Below, in pieces: positions 30,550 through 38,028 of a DNA stretch of 64,000 nucleotides; the stretch's first letter is position 1; every line of letters begins with the position of its first letter. The position numbers and the translations under genes were made by a program. The notes under the pieces are model-generated. The model had not been told where the DNA came from, did no database searches, and was given only the letters and a program-made list of their open reading frames with translations. The DNA comes from Comamonas sp. NLF-1-9 (GTDB lineage Bacteria > Pseudomonadota > Gammaproteobacteria > Burkholderiales > Burkholderiaceae_C). The stretch spans positions 496,001-560,000 of the forward strand of contig NZ_CP078069.1 in NCBI RefSeq assembly GCF_019195435.1, written 5' to 3'.

Positions 30550-31865
30550 AATTGCTAGCTGCCCCCGCCCGCCTGTCAACGGTTTCAGCCACATTCGAGC
30601 AAGATTTTGCCGCCCGCCTGCACTGGTCGGCCGAGCAGGACGCCGCCATCGAGCAGCGCGTGGCCGACATCCTGGCCCAGGTGGCCGAGCGCGGCGATGC
30701 GGCCGTGCTGGAATACACCGCGCGCTTTGACCGGCTGCAGGCTGCCAGCGTCGCCGAACTGGAGCTGACTCAGGCAGAGCTGCAAGCCGCGCACGACGGA
30801 TTGAGCGCCGCCCAGCGTGAAGCCCTCACCGCCGCCGCCCGGCGCGTGCGCAGCTACCACGAGGCGCAGAAAAAAGCCTGCGGCGAAAGCTGGAGCTACC
30901 GCGACGAAGACGGCACGCTGCTGGGCCAGAAAGTCACCCCGCTGGACCGCGTGGGCATCTACGTGCCCGGCGGCAAGGCCGCCTACCCCAGCAGCGTCCT
31001 GATGAACGCCATCCCCGCGCAGGTCGCGGGCGTGCCCGAAATCATCATGATGGTGCCCACCCCCGGCGGTGACAAGAACCCGCTGGTGCTGGCCGCCGCA
31101 TACCTTGCGGGCGTCACGCGCGGCTTCACCATAGGCGGCGCCCAGGCCGTGGCCGCACTGGCCCACGGCACCGCCACCGTCCCCAAGGTGGACAAGATCA
31201 CCGGCCCCGGCAACGCCTACGTCGCCAGCGCCAAGAAGCGCGTGTTTGGCCAGGTCGGCATCGACATGATCGCCGGCCCCAGCGAAATCCTGGTGCTGGC
31301 CGACGGCAGCACCCCGCCCGACTGGGTGGCCATGGACCTCTTCAGCCAGGCCGAGCACGACGAACTGGCCCAGGCCATCCTGCTGTGCCCCGACGCCGCC
31401 TACATCGACCAGGTGGCCCAGGCCATGAACCGCCTGCTGCCTGAATTGCCGCGTGCCGAGATCATCGCCAAAAGCCTGTCGGGCCGCGGCGCGCTCATCC
31501 ACACGCGCAGCATGGAAGAAGCCTGCGAAATCAGCAACCGCATCGCCCCCGAGCACCTGGAAATCTCCAGCAGCGAACCCCACCGCTGGGAGCCGCTGCT
31601 GCGCCACGCCGGCGCCATCTTCCTGGGCGCCTTCACCACTGAATCGCTGGGCGACTACTGCGCCGGCCCCAACCACGTGCTGCCCACCAGCGGCACCGCG
31701 CGCTTTTCCAGCCCGCTGGGCGTATACGACTTTCAAAAACGCACCAGCCTGATCGAAGTGAGCGAGCAGGGCGCCCAAACCCTGGGCCGCACCGCCAGCG
31801 TGCTCGCGCGCGGCGAAGGCTTGCAGGCGCATGCCAGGGCGGCGGAGCTGCGGTTGAAGCCTTGA
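30546..31865 (+). CDS. hisD: histidinol dehydrogenase
   Basis: 439 aa, full length. Catalyses the last two oxidations to histidine. Conserved elements include [19 protein letters not shown], the zinc/His region [10 protein letters not shown] and the catalytic Glu-His in IAPEHLEI. The N-terminus ([12 protein letters not shown]) matches the usual family start, supporting ATG at 30546. Downstream, hisC and the rest of the operon are absent: a truncated higB begins at its stop codon. Confidence 0.96.
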   Translation: MKLLAAPARLSTVSATFEQDFAARLHWSAEQDAAIEQRVADILAQVAERGDAAVLEYTARFDRLQAASVAELELTQAELQAAHDGLSAAQREALTAAARRVRSYHEAQKKACGESWSYRDEDGTLLGQKVTPLDRVGIYVPGGKAAYPSSVLMNAIPAQVAGVPEIIMMVPTPGGDKNPLVLAAAYLAGVTRGFTIGGAQAVAALAHGTATVPKVDKITGPGNAYVASAKKRVFGQVGIDMIAGPSEILVLADGSTPPDWVAMDLFSQAEHDELAQAILLCPDAAYIDQVAQAMNRLLPELPRAEIIAKSLSGRGALIHTRSMEEACEISNRIAPEHLEISSSEPHRWEPLLRHAGAIFLGAFTTESLGDYCAGPNHVLPTSGTARFSSPLGVYDFQKRTSLIEVSEQGAQTLGRTASVLARGEGLQAHARAAELRLKP

Positions 31866-31984
31866 AAGGTGATCGTCAGGGGCAGCACAGCATCCGCATC
31901 AACGGCCAGTGGCGAGTCTGCTTTGCGTGGCACGACGACGGTGTGCATCGGGTCGAAATCGTGGACTACCACCAGGAGATGAAA
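31862..31984 (+). pseudogene. HigB toxin, C-terminal remnant
   Basis: The reading frame from 31862 encodes the last ~38 residues of a HigB-type RNase toxin (GDRQGQHSIRINGQWRVCF, ending VEIVDYHQ), almost identical to the end of the intact HigB at 34714-34995. The first ~55 residues are missing; the homology begins exactly at the hisD stop codon, which marks a deletion junction. The frame has no stop before the higA start, so it is fused to the antitoxin frame. Confidence 0.85.
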
Positions 31985-32293
31985 ATGACCGAACTGCTCG
32001 ATGAAATCCACCCTGGCGAAATCCTGCTGGAGGAATACATGCTGCCCATGGGCATCACCGCCCGCCAGCTTGCGGCGGATATTGACGTCTCACCCAGCAG
32101 GATCAGCGAACTGGTGCACGGCCGTCGCCCGATCACTGCCGATACCGCCTTGCGACTGGGCTTGTTCTTCGACATGGAGCCGCGCTTCTGGATGAACCTG
32201 CAGACAGAGTACGACATGCGTGTGACGGCGCGCACCATGCAGGAAAAAATCGCACCCAGAATCCGCGTTTTCTGCCCGCGCACCACCGCCTGA
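31985..32293 (+). CDS. higA: HigA-type antitoxin (helix-turn-helix)
   Basis: 102 aa. Pattern IHPGEILLEEYMLPMGITARQLA and SPSRISELVHGRRPITADTALR is the HigA/VapI family helix-turn-helix, ending in the conserved FWMNLQTEYDMRV. It should bind DNA and the HigB toxin, but the toxin next to it is only a remnant. ATG at 31985 (31979 also possible). Intact, so probably still able to bind operators or other HigB proteins. Confidence 0.88.
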   Translation: MTELLDEIHPGEILLEEYMLPMGITARQLAADIDVSPSRISELVHGRRPITADTALRLGLFFDMEPRFWMNLQTEYDMRVTARTMQEKIAPRIRVFCPRTTA

Positions 32294-32319
32294 AGCCTGC
32301 CAGCGGCCGCCCAGCCGGC

Positions 32320-32354
32320 TCCTCTCCCCTTTGGGGAGAGGCTGGGTGAGGGGC
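32320..32354. repeat. GC-rich hairpin repeat, copy 2
   Basis: CTCTCCCCTTTGGGGAGAG palindrome plus GCTGGGTGAGGGG. It lies between higA and the vapC remnant and is read through by the vapC frame. Confidence 0.6.
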
Positions 32355-32370
32355 CGGCAATCACCCTGGC

Positions 32371-32683
32371 TCCATGCGCCTGTCCAGGGGTTGATGACAG
32401 TGACACCAGCCGCGTCGCAGGGCGCAGTGTCGCGTGAAGCCACGATGAAACCCCGCGACGCCGCAATGGCCGCGACGTAGCCGTCTGGCGTCGGAAAGCC
32501 GCGCCCGCCATTTCCGGCCGTCACGGCCAGGTCGGCGTAGTGGCGCGCGGCATCCGCATCAAAGGGCAGCACCCGCTCCTTGAAGAGTTCCAGCAATTCG
32601 TTCAGGGCGCGGTCCAGCATGTCCTTGCGTCGGCTGGCCGTGAGCGCCTGGATGCCGAACAGCAGCTGCGCCAGCGTGATGCA
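32371..32683 (-). pseudogene. VapC/FitB PIN-domain toxin remnant
   Basis: About 104 codons homologous to the C-terminal two thirds of a FitB-like PIN RNase (CITLAQLLFGIQAL..., then PTPDGYVAAIAASRG with a metal-binding Asp, ending VTVINPW). The N-terminal strand with the first catalytic Asp is missing, and the frame has no stop at the usual end (it reads on for ~90 codons). The break lies close to the 23-bp inverted repeat at 32690. No antitoxin is adjacent. Confidence 0.82.
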
Positions 32684-32689
32684 CTTCGT

Positions 32690-32801
32690 CGGGCAAAGGG
32701 GCGTGATGACGAATGGGTGCCCTGCGTCAGATGCTGGAGCCATTCAGATGGATGGGGTATCGAGCTGGCCTCGGTACATCGTCAGCACGCCCCTTTGCCC
32801 G
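32690..32801. repeat. 23-bp inverted repeat pair (possible small element)
   Basis: Left arm 32690-32712 (CGGGCAAAGGGGCGTG, then ATGACGA) and right arm 32779-32801 are inverted copies with one mismatch; 66 nt lie between. The arms flank non-coding sequence next to the broken end of vapC. No target duplication is visible. Confidence 0.6.
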
Positions 32802-32847
32802 GCGCGAGTGATCGGGCCAGTCATCGGGGGAATGGTGGGAAGTAATC

Positions 32848-32866
32848 TATGCCACTTGGTGGCATA
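32848..32866. promoter_or_regulatory. palindromic operator of the relE/xre module
   Basis: TATGCCAC-TTG-GTGGCATA, 8-bp perfect arms, overlapping a CATAAT -10-like element 9 nt before the toxin ATG. Autoregulation by the antitoxin is inferred from position. Confidence 0.7.
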
Positions 32867-32876
32867 ATCTCAACCC

Positions 32877-33248
32877 ATGGAGCGCGTATTCAAGACCCGT
32901 TATTTCCAGCGATGGATGCGCAAGACGGAGCTTGCCGATGCCGCCTTGTGCAAGGCCGTTCAGGAGATGGCTGCTGGCCTGATCGATGCCGACCTTGGCG
33001 GCGGTGTGGTGAAGAAGCGCGTCGGACTGGCTGGGCGCGGCAAGCGCGGCGGTGTGCGCACGCTGCTTGCCACCAACAAGGGCAGTCGCTGGTTTTTCGT
33101 ATTCGGCTTCGAGAAGAACGAGCGCGACAACATCAGCGATGATGAACTGCAAGCATTGAAGGACTACGCTGCAGACTGGTTGGAGCGCATGGACGCGCAA
33201 TTGGATGACGCCGTTGCTGACGGCACTTTGCAGGAGATCTGCCAATGA
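32877..33248 (+). CDS. RelE-family toxin (type II TA)
   Basis: 123 aa. Belongs to the RelE/ParE-type toxins with N-terminal VFKTRYFQRWMRK, basic core VVKKRVGLAGRGKRGGVR, and the FVFGFEKNERDNIS block that is typical of DUF1044-type RelE proteins. Predicted ribosome-dependent mRNA cleavage. Stop overlaps the antitoxin start by 4 nt (toxin-first order). Appears intact. Confidence 0.88.
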   Translation: MERVFKTRYFQRWMRKTELADAALCKAVQEMAAGLIDADLGGGVVKKRVGLAGRGKRGGVRTLLATNKGSRWFFVFGFEKNERDNISDDELQALKDYAADWLERMDAQLDDAVADGTLQEICQ

Positions 33249-33565
33249 CCACACCCAAGGCCAAGAGCCGCATCATGGAAGCCGTGCATGAAGGCGCACA
33301 CGATCTGTACCGTCTGGGCTTCATCGACAAGCGCAAGATGCAGAAGTACGACGTGCTGTGTCTGAAGCCGGTGCAAGACTACGATGCCGCCAAGGTCAAG
33401 GCGCTGCGTGAACGGCTGCGCCTGAGCCAGGCCGTGCTGGCCAGCGTATTGAACACCAGCACGTCCACCGTCCGCAAATGGGAAGTGGGCGACAAGCGCC
33501 CCAGCGGACCGTCGCAAAAATTGCTGGACATCATCGAGCGCAAGGGGCTGGAAGCGGTGCTTTGA
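33245..33565 (+). CDS. XRE-family antitoxin of the RelE module
   Basis: 106 aa with a C-terminal helix-turn-helix (ALRERLRLSQAVLASVLNTS, then TVRKWEVGDKRPSGPSQKLL). The N-terminal part (residues ~1-45) probably wraps the toxin. Overlaps the toxin gene by 4 nt. Likely binds the palindrome at 32848-32866. Confidence 0.88.
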   Translation: MTTPKAKSRIMEAVHEGAHDLYRLGFIDKRKMQKYDVLCLKPVQDYDAAKVKALRERLRLSQAVLASVLNTSTSTVRKWEVGDKRPSGPSQKLLDIIERKGLEAVL

Positions 33566-33582
33566 AGGAAATTGCACCTTCT

Positions 33583-33607
33583 CTTGCCCATTCAGCCCAT
33601 TGCAGGC
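33583..33607. repeat. antitoxin 3'-end scar, copy 1
   Basis: 25 bp CTTGCCCATTCAGCCCATTG-CAGGC; on the minus strand it reads the end of a HigA-like gene (Pro-Ala-Met-Gly-stop). Related copies at 34305-34329 and 35081-35105 (23 of 25 bases identical). It abuts the mqsR remnant. Confidence 0.75.
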
Positions 33608-33611
33608 GCAG

Positions 33612-33791
33612 ACATTGGCCGTAGTGCTTGGTTTGGAGCGGCGCATGTTCTACAAAAGCATGACGACCCATGCCGACCATACCCTGTGGCAAGACGTGTA
33701 CCACGCACCTTGTCCCAATGGCTGCATGGCCTACATCAAAGTCACCTTTCGCGCGGATGGCGCGGTGGTGCTCCAGTTCAAGGAGCTTTGA
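33612..33791 (+). pseudogene. MqsR toxin, C-terminal remnant
   Basis: About 59 codons matching the C-terminal half of MqsR: FYKSMTTHADHTLWQDVYHA and a final YIKVTFRADGAVVLQFKE, compared with FYKSMTTYSDHTIWQDVYR and VSFKEK in E. coli MqsR. The N-terminal ~40 residues are absent, so RNase activity is unlikely. The scar sequence at 33583-33607 marks the break. Followed by mqsA, 1 nt downstream. Confidence 0.85.
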
Positions 33792-33792
33792 C

Positions 33793-34212
33793 ATGACCCC
33801 CGACGCAAAGAACCGGTACTGCCTGCAATGCGACGACGGCACGGCCCTGGTGCACACCACCAAGGACGTGCATGGCGAGATCATGGGCGTGCCCTATTCC
33901 GTGAAGGGCGTCACTGGCTGGCATTGCCCGGCCTGCGGCGAAATCGAATACGACTTGCAGGGCGACAGCGCCGCCCGCATGAGCGCGGCCGTGGAGGCCG
34001 CTGGCCAGGAGGCCAGGCAACGGCAAGCCCTGGCGCTGCGCGCCGCGCGCAAAAAACTGGGCTTGTCGCAAGCCGAGGCGGGACGTCTGTTTGGCGGCGG
34101 TGTATCGGCTTTCAGCGAATATGAACGCGGCAAGACCCAGCCACACAAGTCCACCGTGCTGCTGATGCGCTTGCTGGACAAGCACCCCAACCTGCTGGCC
34201 GAGGTGCGATAG
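33793..34212 (+). CDS. mqsA: MqsA-type antitoxin (zinc + helix-turn-helix)
   Basis: 139 aa. N-terminal zinc domain with CxxC pairs (CLQCDDG and WHCPACGE) that binds MqsR, and C-terminal helix-turn-helix (ARKKLGLSQAEAGRLFGGGV, FSEYERGKTQPHKS). Full length. In E. coli MqsA also represses stress genes, so an intact antitoxin without its toxin could persist as a regulator; that is inference. Confidence 0.9.
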   Translation: MTPDAKNRYCLQCDDGTALVHTTKDVHGEIMGVPYSVKGVTGWHCPACGEIEYDLQGDSAARMSAAVEAAGQEARQRQALALRAARKKLGLSQAEAGRLFGGGVSAFSEYERGKTQPHKSTVLLMRLLDKHPNLLAEVR

Positions 34213-34304
34213 CCGAAGTTCGCGTTGGCCTGCTGCTGCCTGTCGGCCGTGTTGTCTGGCGTTCCCCCTCGGCATCAACCCCGCCAACTGCTCACGCACC
34301 CTTT

Positions 34305-34329
34305 CTTGCCCATTCAACCCATCGCAGGC
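34305..34329. repeat. antitoxin 3'-end scar, copy 2
   Basis: CTTGCCCATTCAACCCATCG-CAGGC. On the minus strand 34305-34374 reads IRPQALAGKPKPAMG-stop, a decayed copy of the end of the HigA gene at 35090. It abuts the stop of the higA at 34380. Confidence 0.78.
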
Positions 34330-34379
34330 TTCGGCTTGCCTGCCAGTGCCTGCGGGCGAATGCCTGGCATCAACGATAT

Positions 34380-34688
34380 TCAGGTCGGATGCAGCATGGG
34401 GTGCACCGTCTGCACGGCCTGTTGCACTGCCCCGTCAAGCTCGGCCACGCGCAAATCGTAAGCCGTTTGCAGATTGAGCCATGACCGTGCGTCACCCCCA
34501 AAAAAGCGGCACAGGCGCAAGGCCGTATCGGCGGTAATGCCCCGGCGCCCCAGCACGATGTCGTTGATGCGCGATGCAGGTACGTGCAGTTGCCCGGCCA
34601 GCGCATTGGCGCTGAGCTGCAGAGGTTTGAGGTAGTCCTCACGCAATATTTCGCCCGGGTGGATGGGGCGCATGCCGTTTTTGACCAT
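34380..34688 (-). CDS. higA: HigA-type antitoxin (intact HigBA module)
   Basis: 102 aa, helix-turn-helix of the HigA/VapI type (IHPGEILREDYLKPLQLSANALA, VPASRINDIVLGRRGITADTALR) and terminal SWLNLQTAYDLRV. ATG at 34688 with AGGAGA upstream. It follows higB by 25 nt on the same strand. Predicted to neutralise HigB and repress the module. Confidence 0.9.
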   Translation of the reverse strand: MVKNGMRPIHPGEILREDYLKPLQLSANALAGQLHVPASRINDIVLGRRGITADTALRLCRFFGGDARSWLNLQTAYDLRVAELDGAVQQAVQTVHPMLHPT

Positions 34689-34713
34689 GTCTTTCTCCTG
34701 GCTGGCGTTGTCG

Positions 34714-34995
34714 TCAGTGATAGTCGACGATTTCCACATTCATGGGCCCTTTGTCCGTCCAGACAAAGCACACGCGCCACTGGCCGTTGATGCGGATGCT
34801 GTGCTGCCCTTGGCGGTCGCCCGTCAGCAGCTCAAGGCGATTGCCTGGCGGACTGCGCAAAAAATCCAGTGTCACGGCGGCATCCAGTTGTGCCAGCTTG
34901 CGCTCTGCCACAGACTGGAAGCTGGAAAAACGCCGTGTCTTGCCGCTGGTGAACAAGCGCTGAGTGTCTGGGCACCTGAAGGAAACAATGGGCAT
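34714..34995 (-). CDS. higB: HigB-type RNase toxin
   Basis: 93 aa, the usual size. It begins MPIVSFRCPDTQRLF and has the conserved C-terminal GDRQGQHSIRINGQWRVCF and VEIVDYH. HigB toxins cut mRNA on the ribosome. ATG at 34995; an ATG 45 nt upstream is outside the domain. A 19-bp palindrome lies 23 nt upstream. It shares a 35-bp identical segment with the truncated higB beside hisD. Confidence 0.9.
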   Translation of the reverse strand: MPIVSFRCPDTQRLFTSGKTRRFSSFQSVAERKLAQLDAAVTLDFLRSPPGNRLELLTGDRQGQHSIRINGQWRVCFVWTDKGPMNVEIVDYH

Positions 34996-35017
34996 GAATG
35001 GAGAGTACTCTATCACG

Positions 35018-35036
35018 TTTACCGGTATTCGGTAAA
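35018..35036. promoter_or_regulatory. palindromic operator upstream of higB
   Basis: TTTACCG-GTATT-CGGTAAA, perfect 7-bp arms, 23-41 nt before the higB start. Likely the HigA binding site. Confidence 0.65.
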
Positions 35037-35080
35037 ACAATCCGGTGCACGCAGTTTGCTCTTGCAGCAGTCGGCATGCC

Positions 35081-35105
35081 CTTGCCCATTCAACCCATCG
35101 CAGGC
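35081..35105. repeat. antitoxin 3'-end scar, copy 3 (intact context)
   Basis: The same 25 bp as at 34305-34329, here forming the last codons and stop of the intact HigA-like gene at 35090-35479. This copy shows the origin of the scars. Confidence 0.8.
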
Positions 35106-35479
35106 TCCGGCTTGCCCACCAGTGTCTGGGCGGGAATGCCCAGCGCCAAAAGCCTGCGAATCATGTGCAGCGTGAGCGGGCGCTTGCCCCCCAAAATCTC
35201 ATAGACCCGGTGGCGCGGGCCGATCCAGGGTGCCATGTCGGCCACCGTCAGGCCTGCCTGGTCCATGTGGAATTTGATCGCATCAACGGGGTCCAGCGGC
35301 TTCAGCGGGTAGTGCTTGCGTTCCCAAGCTTCAATGAGGGTGAGGAGCGCCTCGAACCAGGCACCTTCTTCACTGGCGGGATCACATTCATCAGGGGCAT
35401 CGAAGAAACTTTCCGCCGTTTTCAACGCTGCCCGGTAATCGTCCTCGGTGCGAATGGGATGCAAGGTGTGCTGGCTCAT
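35090..35479 (-). CDS. HigA-like antitoxin (long form)
   Basis: 129 aa. N-terminal ~60 residues (HPIRTEDDYRAALKTAESFF, then WFEALLTLIEAWERKHYP) are typical of the long HigA that pairs with the HigB_toxin family; the C-terminal half is a helix-turn-helix ending ALGIPAQTLVGKPEPAMG. ATG at 35479 overlaps the end of a toxin remnant by 3 nt (ATGA). Intact antitoxin without a functional toxin. Confidence 0.88.
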   Translation of the reverse strand: MSQHTLHPIRTEDDYRAALKTAESFFDAPDECDPASEEGAWFEALLTLIEAWERKHYPLKPLDPVDAIKFHMDQAGLTVADMAPWIGPRHRVYEILGGKRPLTLHMIRRLLALGIPAQTLVGKPEPAMG

Positions 35480-35553
35480 GGTTTGATCTCCACGGTATGG
35501 GCGTCAATTCGGTCGTACTCGGCATGAGTGCCTGCGAATTTGATGTGCGCCGC
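35476..35553 (-). pseudogene. HigB toxin (second family), C-terminal remnant
   Basis: The last ~25 residues of a HigB-type toxin (HIKFAGTHAEYDRIDAHTVE) immediately upstream of and overlapping the antitoxin start in the normal toxin-antitoxin order. Everything upstream is lost and replaced by a GC-rich hairpin repeat. Confidence 0.8.
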
Positions 35554-35590
35554 CTTGCAAAGAGGCCCCCGCCGCGAAATTCCGCCGGGC

Positions 35591-35630
35591 CTTCTCCCTC
35601 CCCCTTTGGGGGAGGGCAGGGGTGGGGGCA
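35591..35630. repeat. GC-rich hairpin repeat, copy 3
   Basis: CTTCTCCCTCCCCCTTTGGG-GGAGGGCAGGGGTGGGGG. Sits between the HigB remnant and the Sel1-like gene. Confidence 0.6.
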
Positions 35631-35679
35631 AGCGCCACCACCCGCCACCGCCCATTTCAATTTCACCGGGCCGGGCTGA

Positions 35680-36237
35680 TCACGCCTTCAACACCCCGTC
35701 TCCCGGCACCAAGCCCGCCAACTGCGCCCGCGCAATCACGTGCCCATGTGCCGCCGCGCGCGCCAGCCACATCAGCGCCAGCGCCTTGCCGCCGTCGCCC
35801 TCGTGACCGTTGCCCCCGCCAGCCAGCCCCGCCGCATGCAGCAGCGCCAGCCAATGCATCGCGTCCGCGCTGCCTTGGTCGGCGCCGGCCTGCAGAAAGT
35901 ACAGCGCCGCCGCCGCGCCGGCGCTGCGGCCCCTGTCTGCCTGCGCGTGCGTGCCGGCCGCGCCCGCCAGCGCCTCCAGCGCCAGCAGCGCGCCCAGCTC
36001 CGCCTGGGCGGTGGCGTCGCCCCCGTCGGCACGCGCCAGCAGCGGCAGGTCGGCCGGGGCAATGGCCACCGCCAGCTCTGGCACCAGCGCATCGAAGGGC
36101 ACCAGCGTGCGGCCTTCGCCCAGGCGCTCCACCAGCCCCTGCTCCACGCGGCGCTGCCAGGTGCGCACGCTGCGCCCGGTCAGCGCCGCGGCCGTGTTCT
36201 GGCTGACCGCGCAGGGGAAGGTAAGGGAAGGGTGCAT
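35680..36237 (-). CDS. HTH plus Sel1-like repeat protein, divergent from pilA
   Basis: 185 aa. N-terminal ~35 residues look like a helix-turn-helix (SQNTAAALTGRSVRTWQRRV). The C-terminal part has Sel1/TPR-like helices rich in Ala (ALYFLQAGADQGSADAMHWL and ALMWLARAAAHGHVIARAQL). Start taken at 36237 (MHPSLTFPCAVS); the frame is open further upstream but without similarity. It is transcribed away from pilA; a role in pilus control is a guess from position. Confidence 0.6.
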   Translation of the reverse strand: MHPSLTFPCAVSQNTAAALTGRSVRTWQRRVEQGLVERLGEGRTLVPFDALVPELAVAIAPADLPLLARADGGDATAQAELGALLALEALAGAAGTHAQADRGRSAGAAAALYFLQAGADQGSADAMHWLALLHAAGLAGGGNGHEGDGGKALALMWLARAAAHGHVIARAQLAGLVPGDGVLKA

Positions 36238-36420
36238 GCACAAGACCAGGGCAGCCCAAGGCGGGGCGGAAGACCCATTGTCGCCAAAATTTCGCGACAC
36301 GCGAGGGCGCGACACCCCCTTGTTGCGACAAAGCGGCGGCGCGGCGTACAAAACTTGACGTTTGTACCAATCGCCGCCGCCCGCGCCTGCCCTATGATGC
36401 GCATGCCGGCTGGTTTGGCC

Positions 36421-36436
36421 TGGCACGGTAAGTGCT
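36421..36436 (+). promoter_or_regulatory. sigma-54 (RpoN) promoter of pilA
   Basis: TGGCACG-GTAA-GTGCT matches the RpoN consensus TGGCACG-N4-TTGCW except for one base; the GG at 36422-36423 and GC at 36434-36435 have the required spacing. It lies ~70 nt before the pilA start. Type IV pilin genes are commonly RpoN/PilR controlled. Confidence 0.75.
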
Positions 36437-36506
36437 TGCCAACAGGGCGTGCGGCGACGCACCCAGCGGAGTGTCTCCTGTTTCAACTTTTGTGAGGGAT
36501 AGTCTT

Positions 36507-37001
36507 ATGAAGACCATGAAGAAAGTCCAGCAAGGTTTTACCTTGATCGAATTGATGATCGTTGTGGCGATCATTGGTATTTTGGCTGCAGTGGCGTTGC
36601 CGGCGTATCAGGATTACACGGTGCGTGCCAAAATTTCTGAAGTGCTCTTGGCAATGTCTTCTTGCCGCACATCTGTAACAGAAGTTTTCCAATCTGGTAA
36701 TGCTCTTCCTGCCGCAGATGATGCGGCGTGGGGATGCACCACAGGAACTGGTGCTGCCACAAAACAGGTTGCTGAACTCCATGTCTCTGCTGCCGGTGTT
36801 ATTACGGCAAAAACAGCGACTGGCCTTGGCGGTACAGCCGATGGCAAGGTCGTTTCCATGGCGCCTTCGTCAACTGCGGCCGGTACGTTCACTGCTGCAG
36901 TTGCAGGTACTAATATCGCCGGTTGGCGCTGCGGGTTGACGGCGGATGGGACGGATATGCCGGCTAAGTATCTGCCTTCGAGTTGCCGTGGCGTTTATTA
37001 A
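36507..37001 (+). CDS. pilA: type IV major pilin PilA
   Basis: 164 aa. Class III signal (KKVQQG then [22 protein letters not shown], with Phe+1 and Glu+5 of the mature protein) and the [12 protein letters not shown] helix typical of PilA. Four cysteines in the globular part (two near residue 55-80, two near the C-terminus) can form the pilin D-region disulfide. The gene is AT-richer than its neighbours, especially in the middle, as often seen for diversifying pilins. Strong downstream palindrome as terminator. Confidence 0.93.
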   Translation: MKTMKKVQQGFTLIELMIVVAIIGILAAVALPAYQDYTVRAKISEVLLAMSSCRTSVTEVFQSGNALPAADDAAWGCTTGTGAATKQVAELHVSAAGVITAKTATGLGGTADGKVVSMAPSSTAAGTFTAAVAGTNIAGWRCGLTADGTDMPAKYLPSSCRGVY

Positions 37002-37027
37002 TACGCAAATTCTTTTTGGGTAATTTG

Positions 37028-37066
37028 AAAGCCCGCCGCACTGGATCCAGTGCGGCGGGCTTCTTA
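37028..37066 (+). terminator. strong terminator after pilA
   Basis: 30-bp perfect palindrome (37031-37060, centre GGATCC) followed by TTCTTATT. Confidence 0.85.
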
Positions 37067-37490
37067 TTGAGCGGATTCAAAAGTAAAGTGAAACACCTGC
37101 CACCTTGTAAGGTCAGCAGGTGCATTCCAACCCTTCGCAGTACCGCCAACTTGGCCTTGCCCTTGGAATCTGTATCCCATAGCTGCTCTCATGCACTGAT
37201 TGGCCTACCAGTTCTCTTGGAAGCGCATCGGGCTTACATAGTCCAGCGGGAACCTCCAAAAGCCGCCTCTTCCTACCTGTCAGAAGCATGAAGCTGGGAT
37301 AGGACAATTAGCAGCAAGGTGAAAGAGTGGGTCGCGTTGCTGGATGCAGACCTCAAGCTGGTCGGATATGCGCCGGTGGATGCGTTCTGAGAGCGACTTG
37401 GTCGCTGATGGCGTGTTCGAGTTGCAGCCCAAGTCGTAAATCAAAAAAGTGAGCTGTTAGCGGTTGTCTGGTAAGGATTTAAAATATAAA
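37067..37490. other. non-coding or decayed region downstream of pilA
   Basis: About 420 bp with no recognisable gene. It contains an inverted CACCTGC/GCAGGTG pair near 37096-37122 and a short open frame 37318-37401 (KEWVALLDADLKLVGYAPVD) that may be the end of a lost gene. Base composition is lower in GC than the surroundings. Confidence 0.5.
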
Positions 37491-37547
37491 CCTATCTGAA
37501 ATCGTTTGCTGGTGAGCGCAGACAGCTATGCAATTTGACGATTCCGT
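37490..37547. repeat. dispersed palindromic repeat, copy 4
   Basis: Inverted orientation, diverged: ATCGTTTGCTGGTGAGCGCA, then GACAGCTATGCAATTTGA. Abuts the truncated IS630 transposase. Confidence 0.6.
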
Positions 37548-37785
37548 GGCACATCTTCAGTCTGTGGGATGGCTTGGTGGCCTGCCTCGGTTTGCGGAGG
37601 CTGAGCACTCGGCGGATGTCGCGCTCCTGCTCTTCGCTCAGGGCGCGCAGCACGCCCACGGGCCGTCCGCAGGGCTTGTCGGCCAGGGTCTTGGCGCCGC
37701 CCTCGTCATGGCGCCTCCAGATGTCAAACACGCCGGTGCGCTACAGGCCCTGGTCGGCCGCGATGGCCTCGCAGGTCCAGCCCGC
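37548..37785 (-). pseudogene. IS630-type transposase, N-terminal fragment
   Basis: Reads GWTCEAIAADQGL, a stop codon, then RTGVFDIWRRHDEGGAKTLA and SEEQERDIRRVL, the helix-turn-helix and linker region of IS630/winged-helix transposases. The internal TAG and the missing catalytic DDE part show it is dead. Confidence 0.7.
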
Positions 37786-37789
37786 GCGG

Positions 37790-37996
37790 CAGAAAGCGGG
37801 GCAGGGGCCGCAGCGGCACCTCCGTCACCGGCACGGCGGCGGGGCGCAAGGCGGCGCTGCCTTGCGGGCCGATCAGGTGCACTTGCGCGGAACGCGAGAG
37901 TTCGTCGGCAATATGCCAGTTCAGGCGCTCCATGCCGCCAACCAAGGGGGGCAGCTTGCGGGTGATGTGCAGGATGCGGTGAGGGGCGGTTGCCAT
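37790..37996 (-). pseudogene. glycosyltransferase (family 4) N-terminal fragment
   Basis: About 69 codons starting at an ATG: HRILHITRKLPPLVGGMERL then NWHIADELS, the usual N-terminus of GT4 glycosyltransferases with the G-G-x-E loop. It is cut by the IS630 fragment. Possibly part of a former pilin- or surface-glycan gene set; only the start remains. Confidence 0.75.
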
Positions 37997-38028
37997 CGAG
38001 GCCTCGATGCCGGGCGGGGCTTGCTTAC

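Noticed and set aside
30546..30590. hisD start looked like a dispersed repeat (GCTAGCTG...)
   Set aside because: The codons match the normal HisD N-terminus (LAAPARLST), and the rest of the repeat is missing.
37067..37490. Possible transposase fragment
   Set aside because: Short frames give no convincing similarity; kept only as a decayed region.
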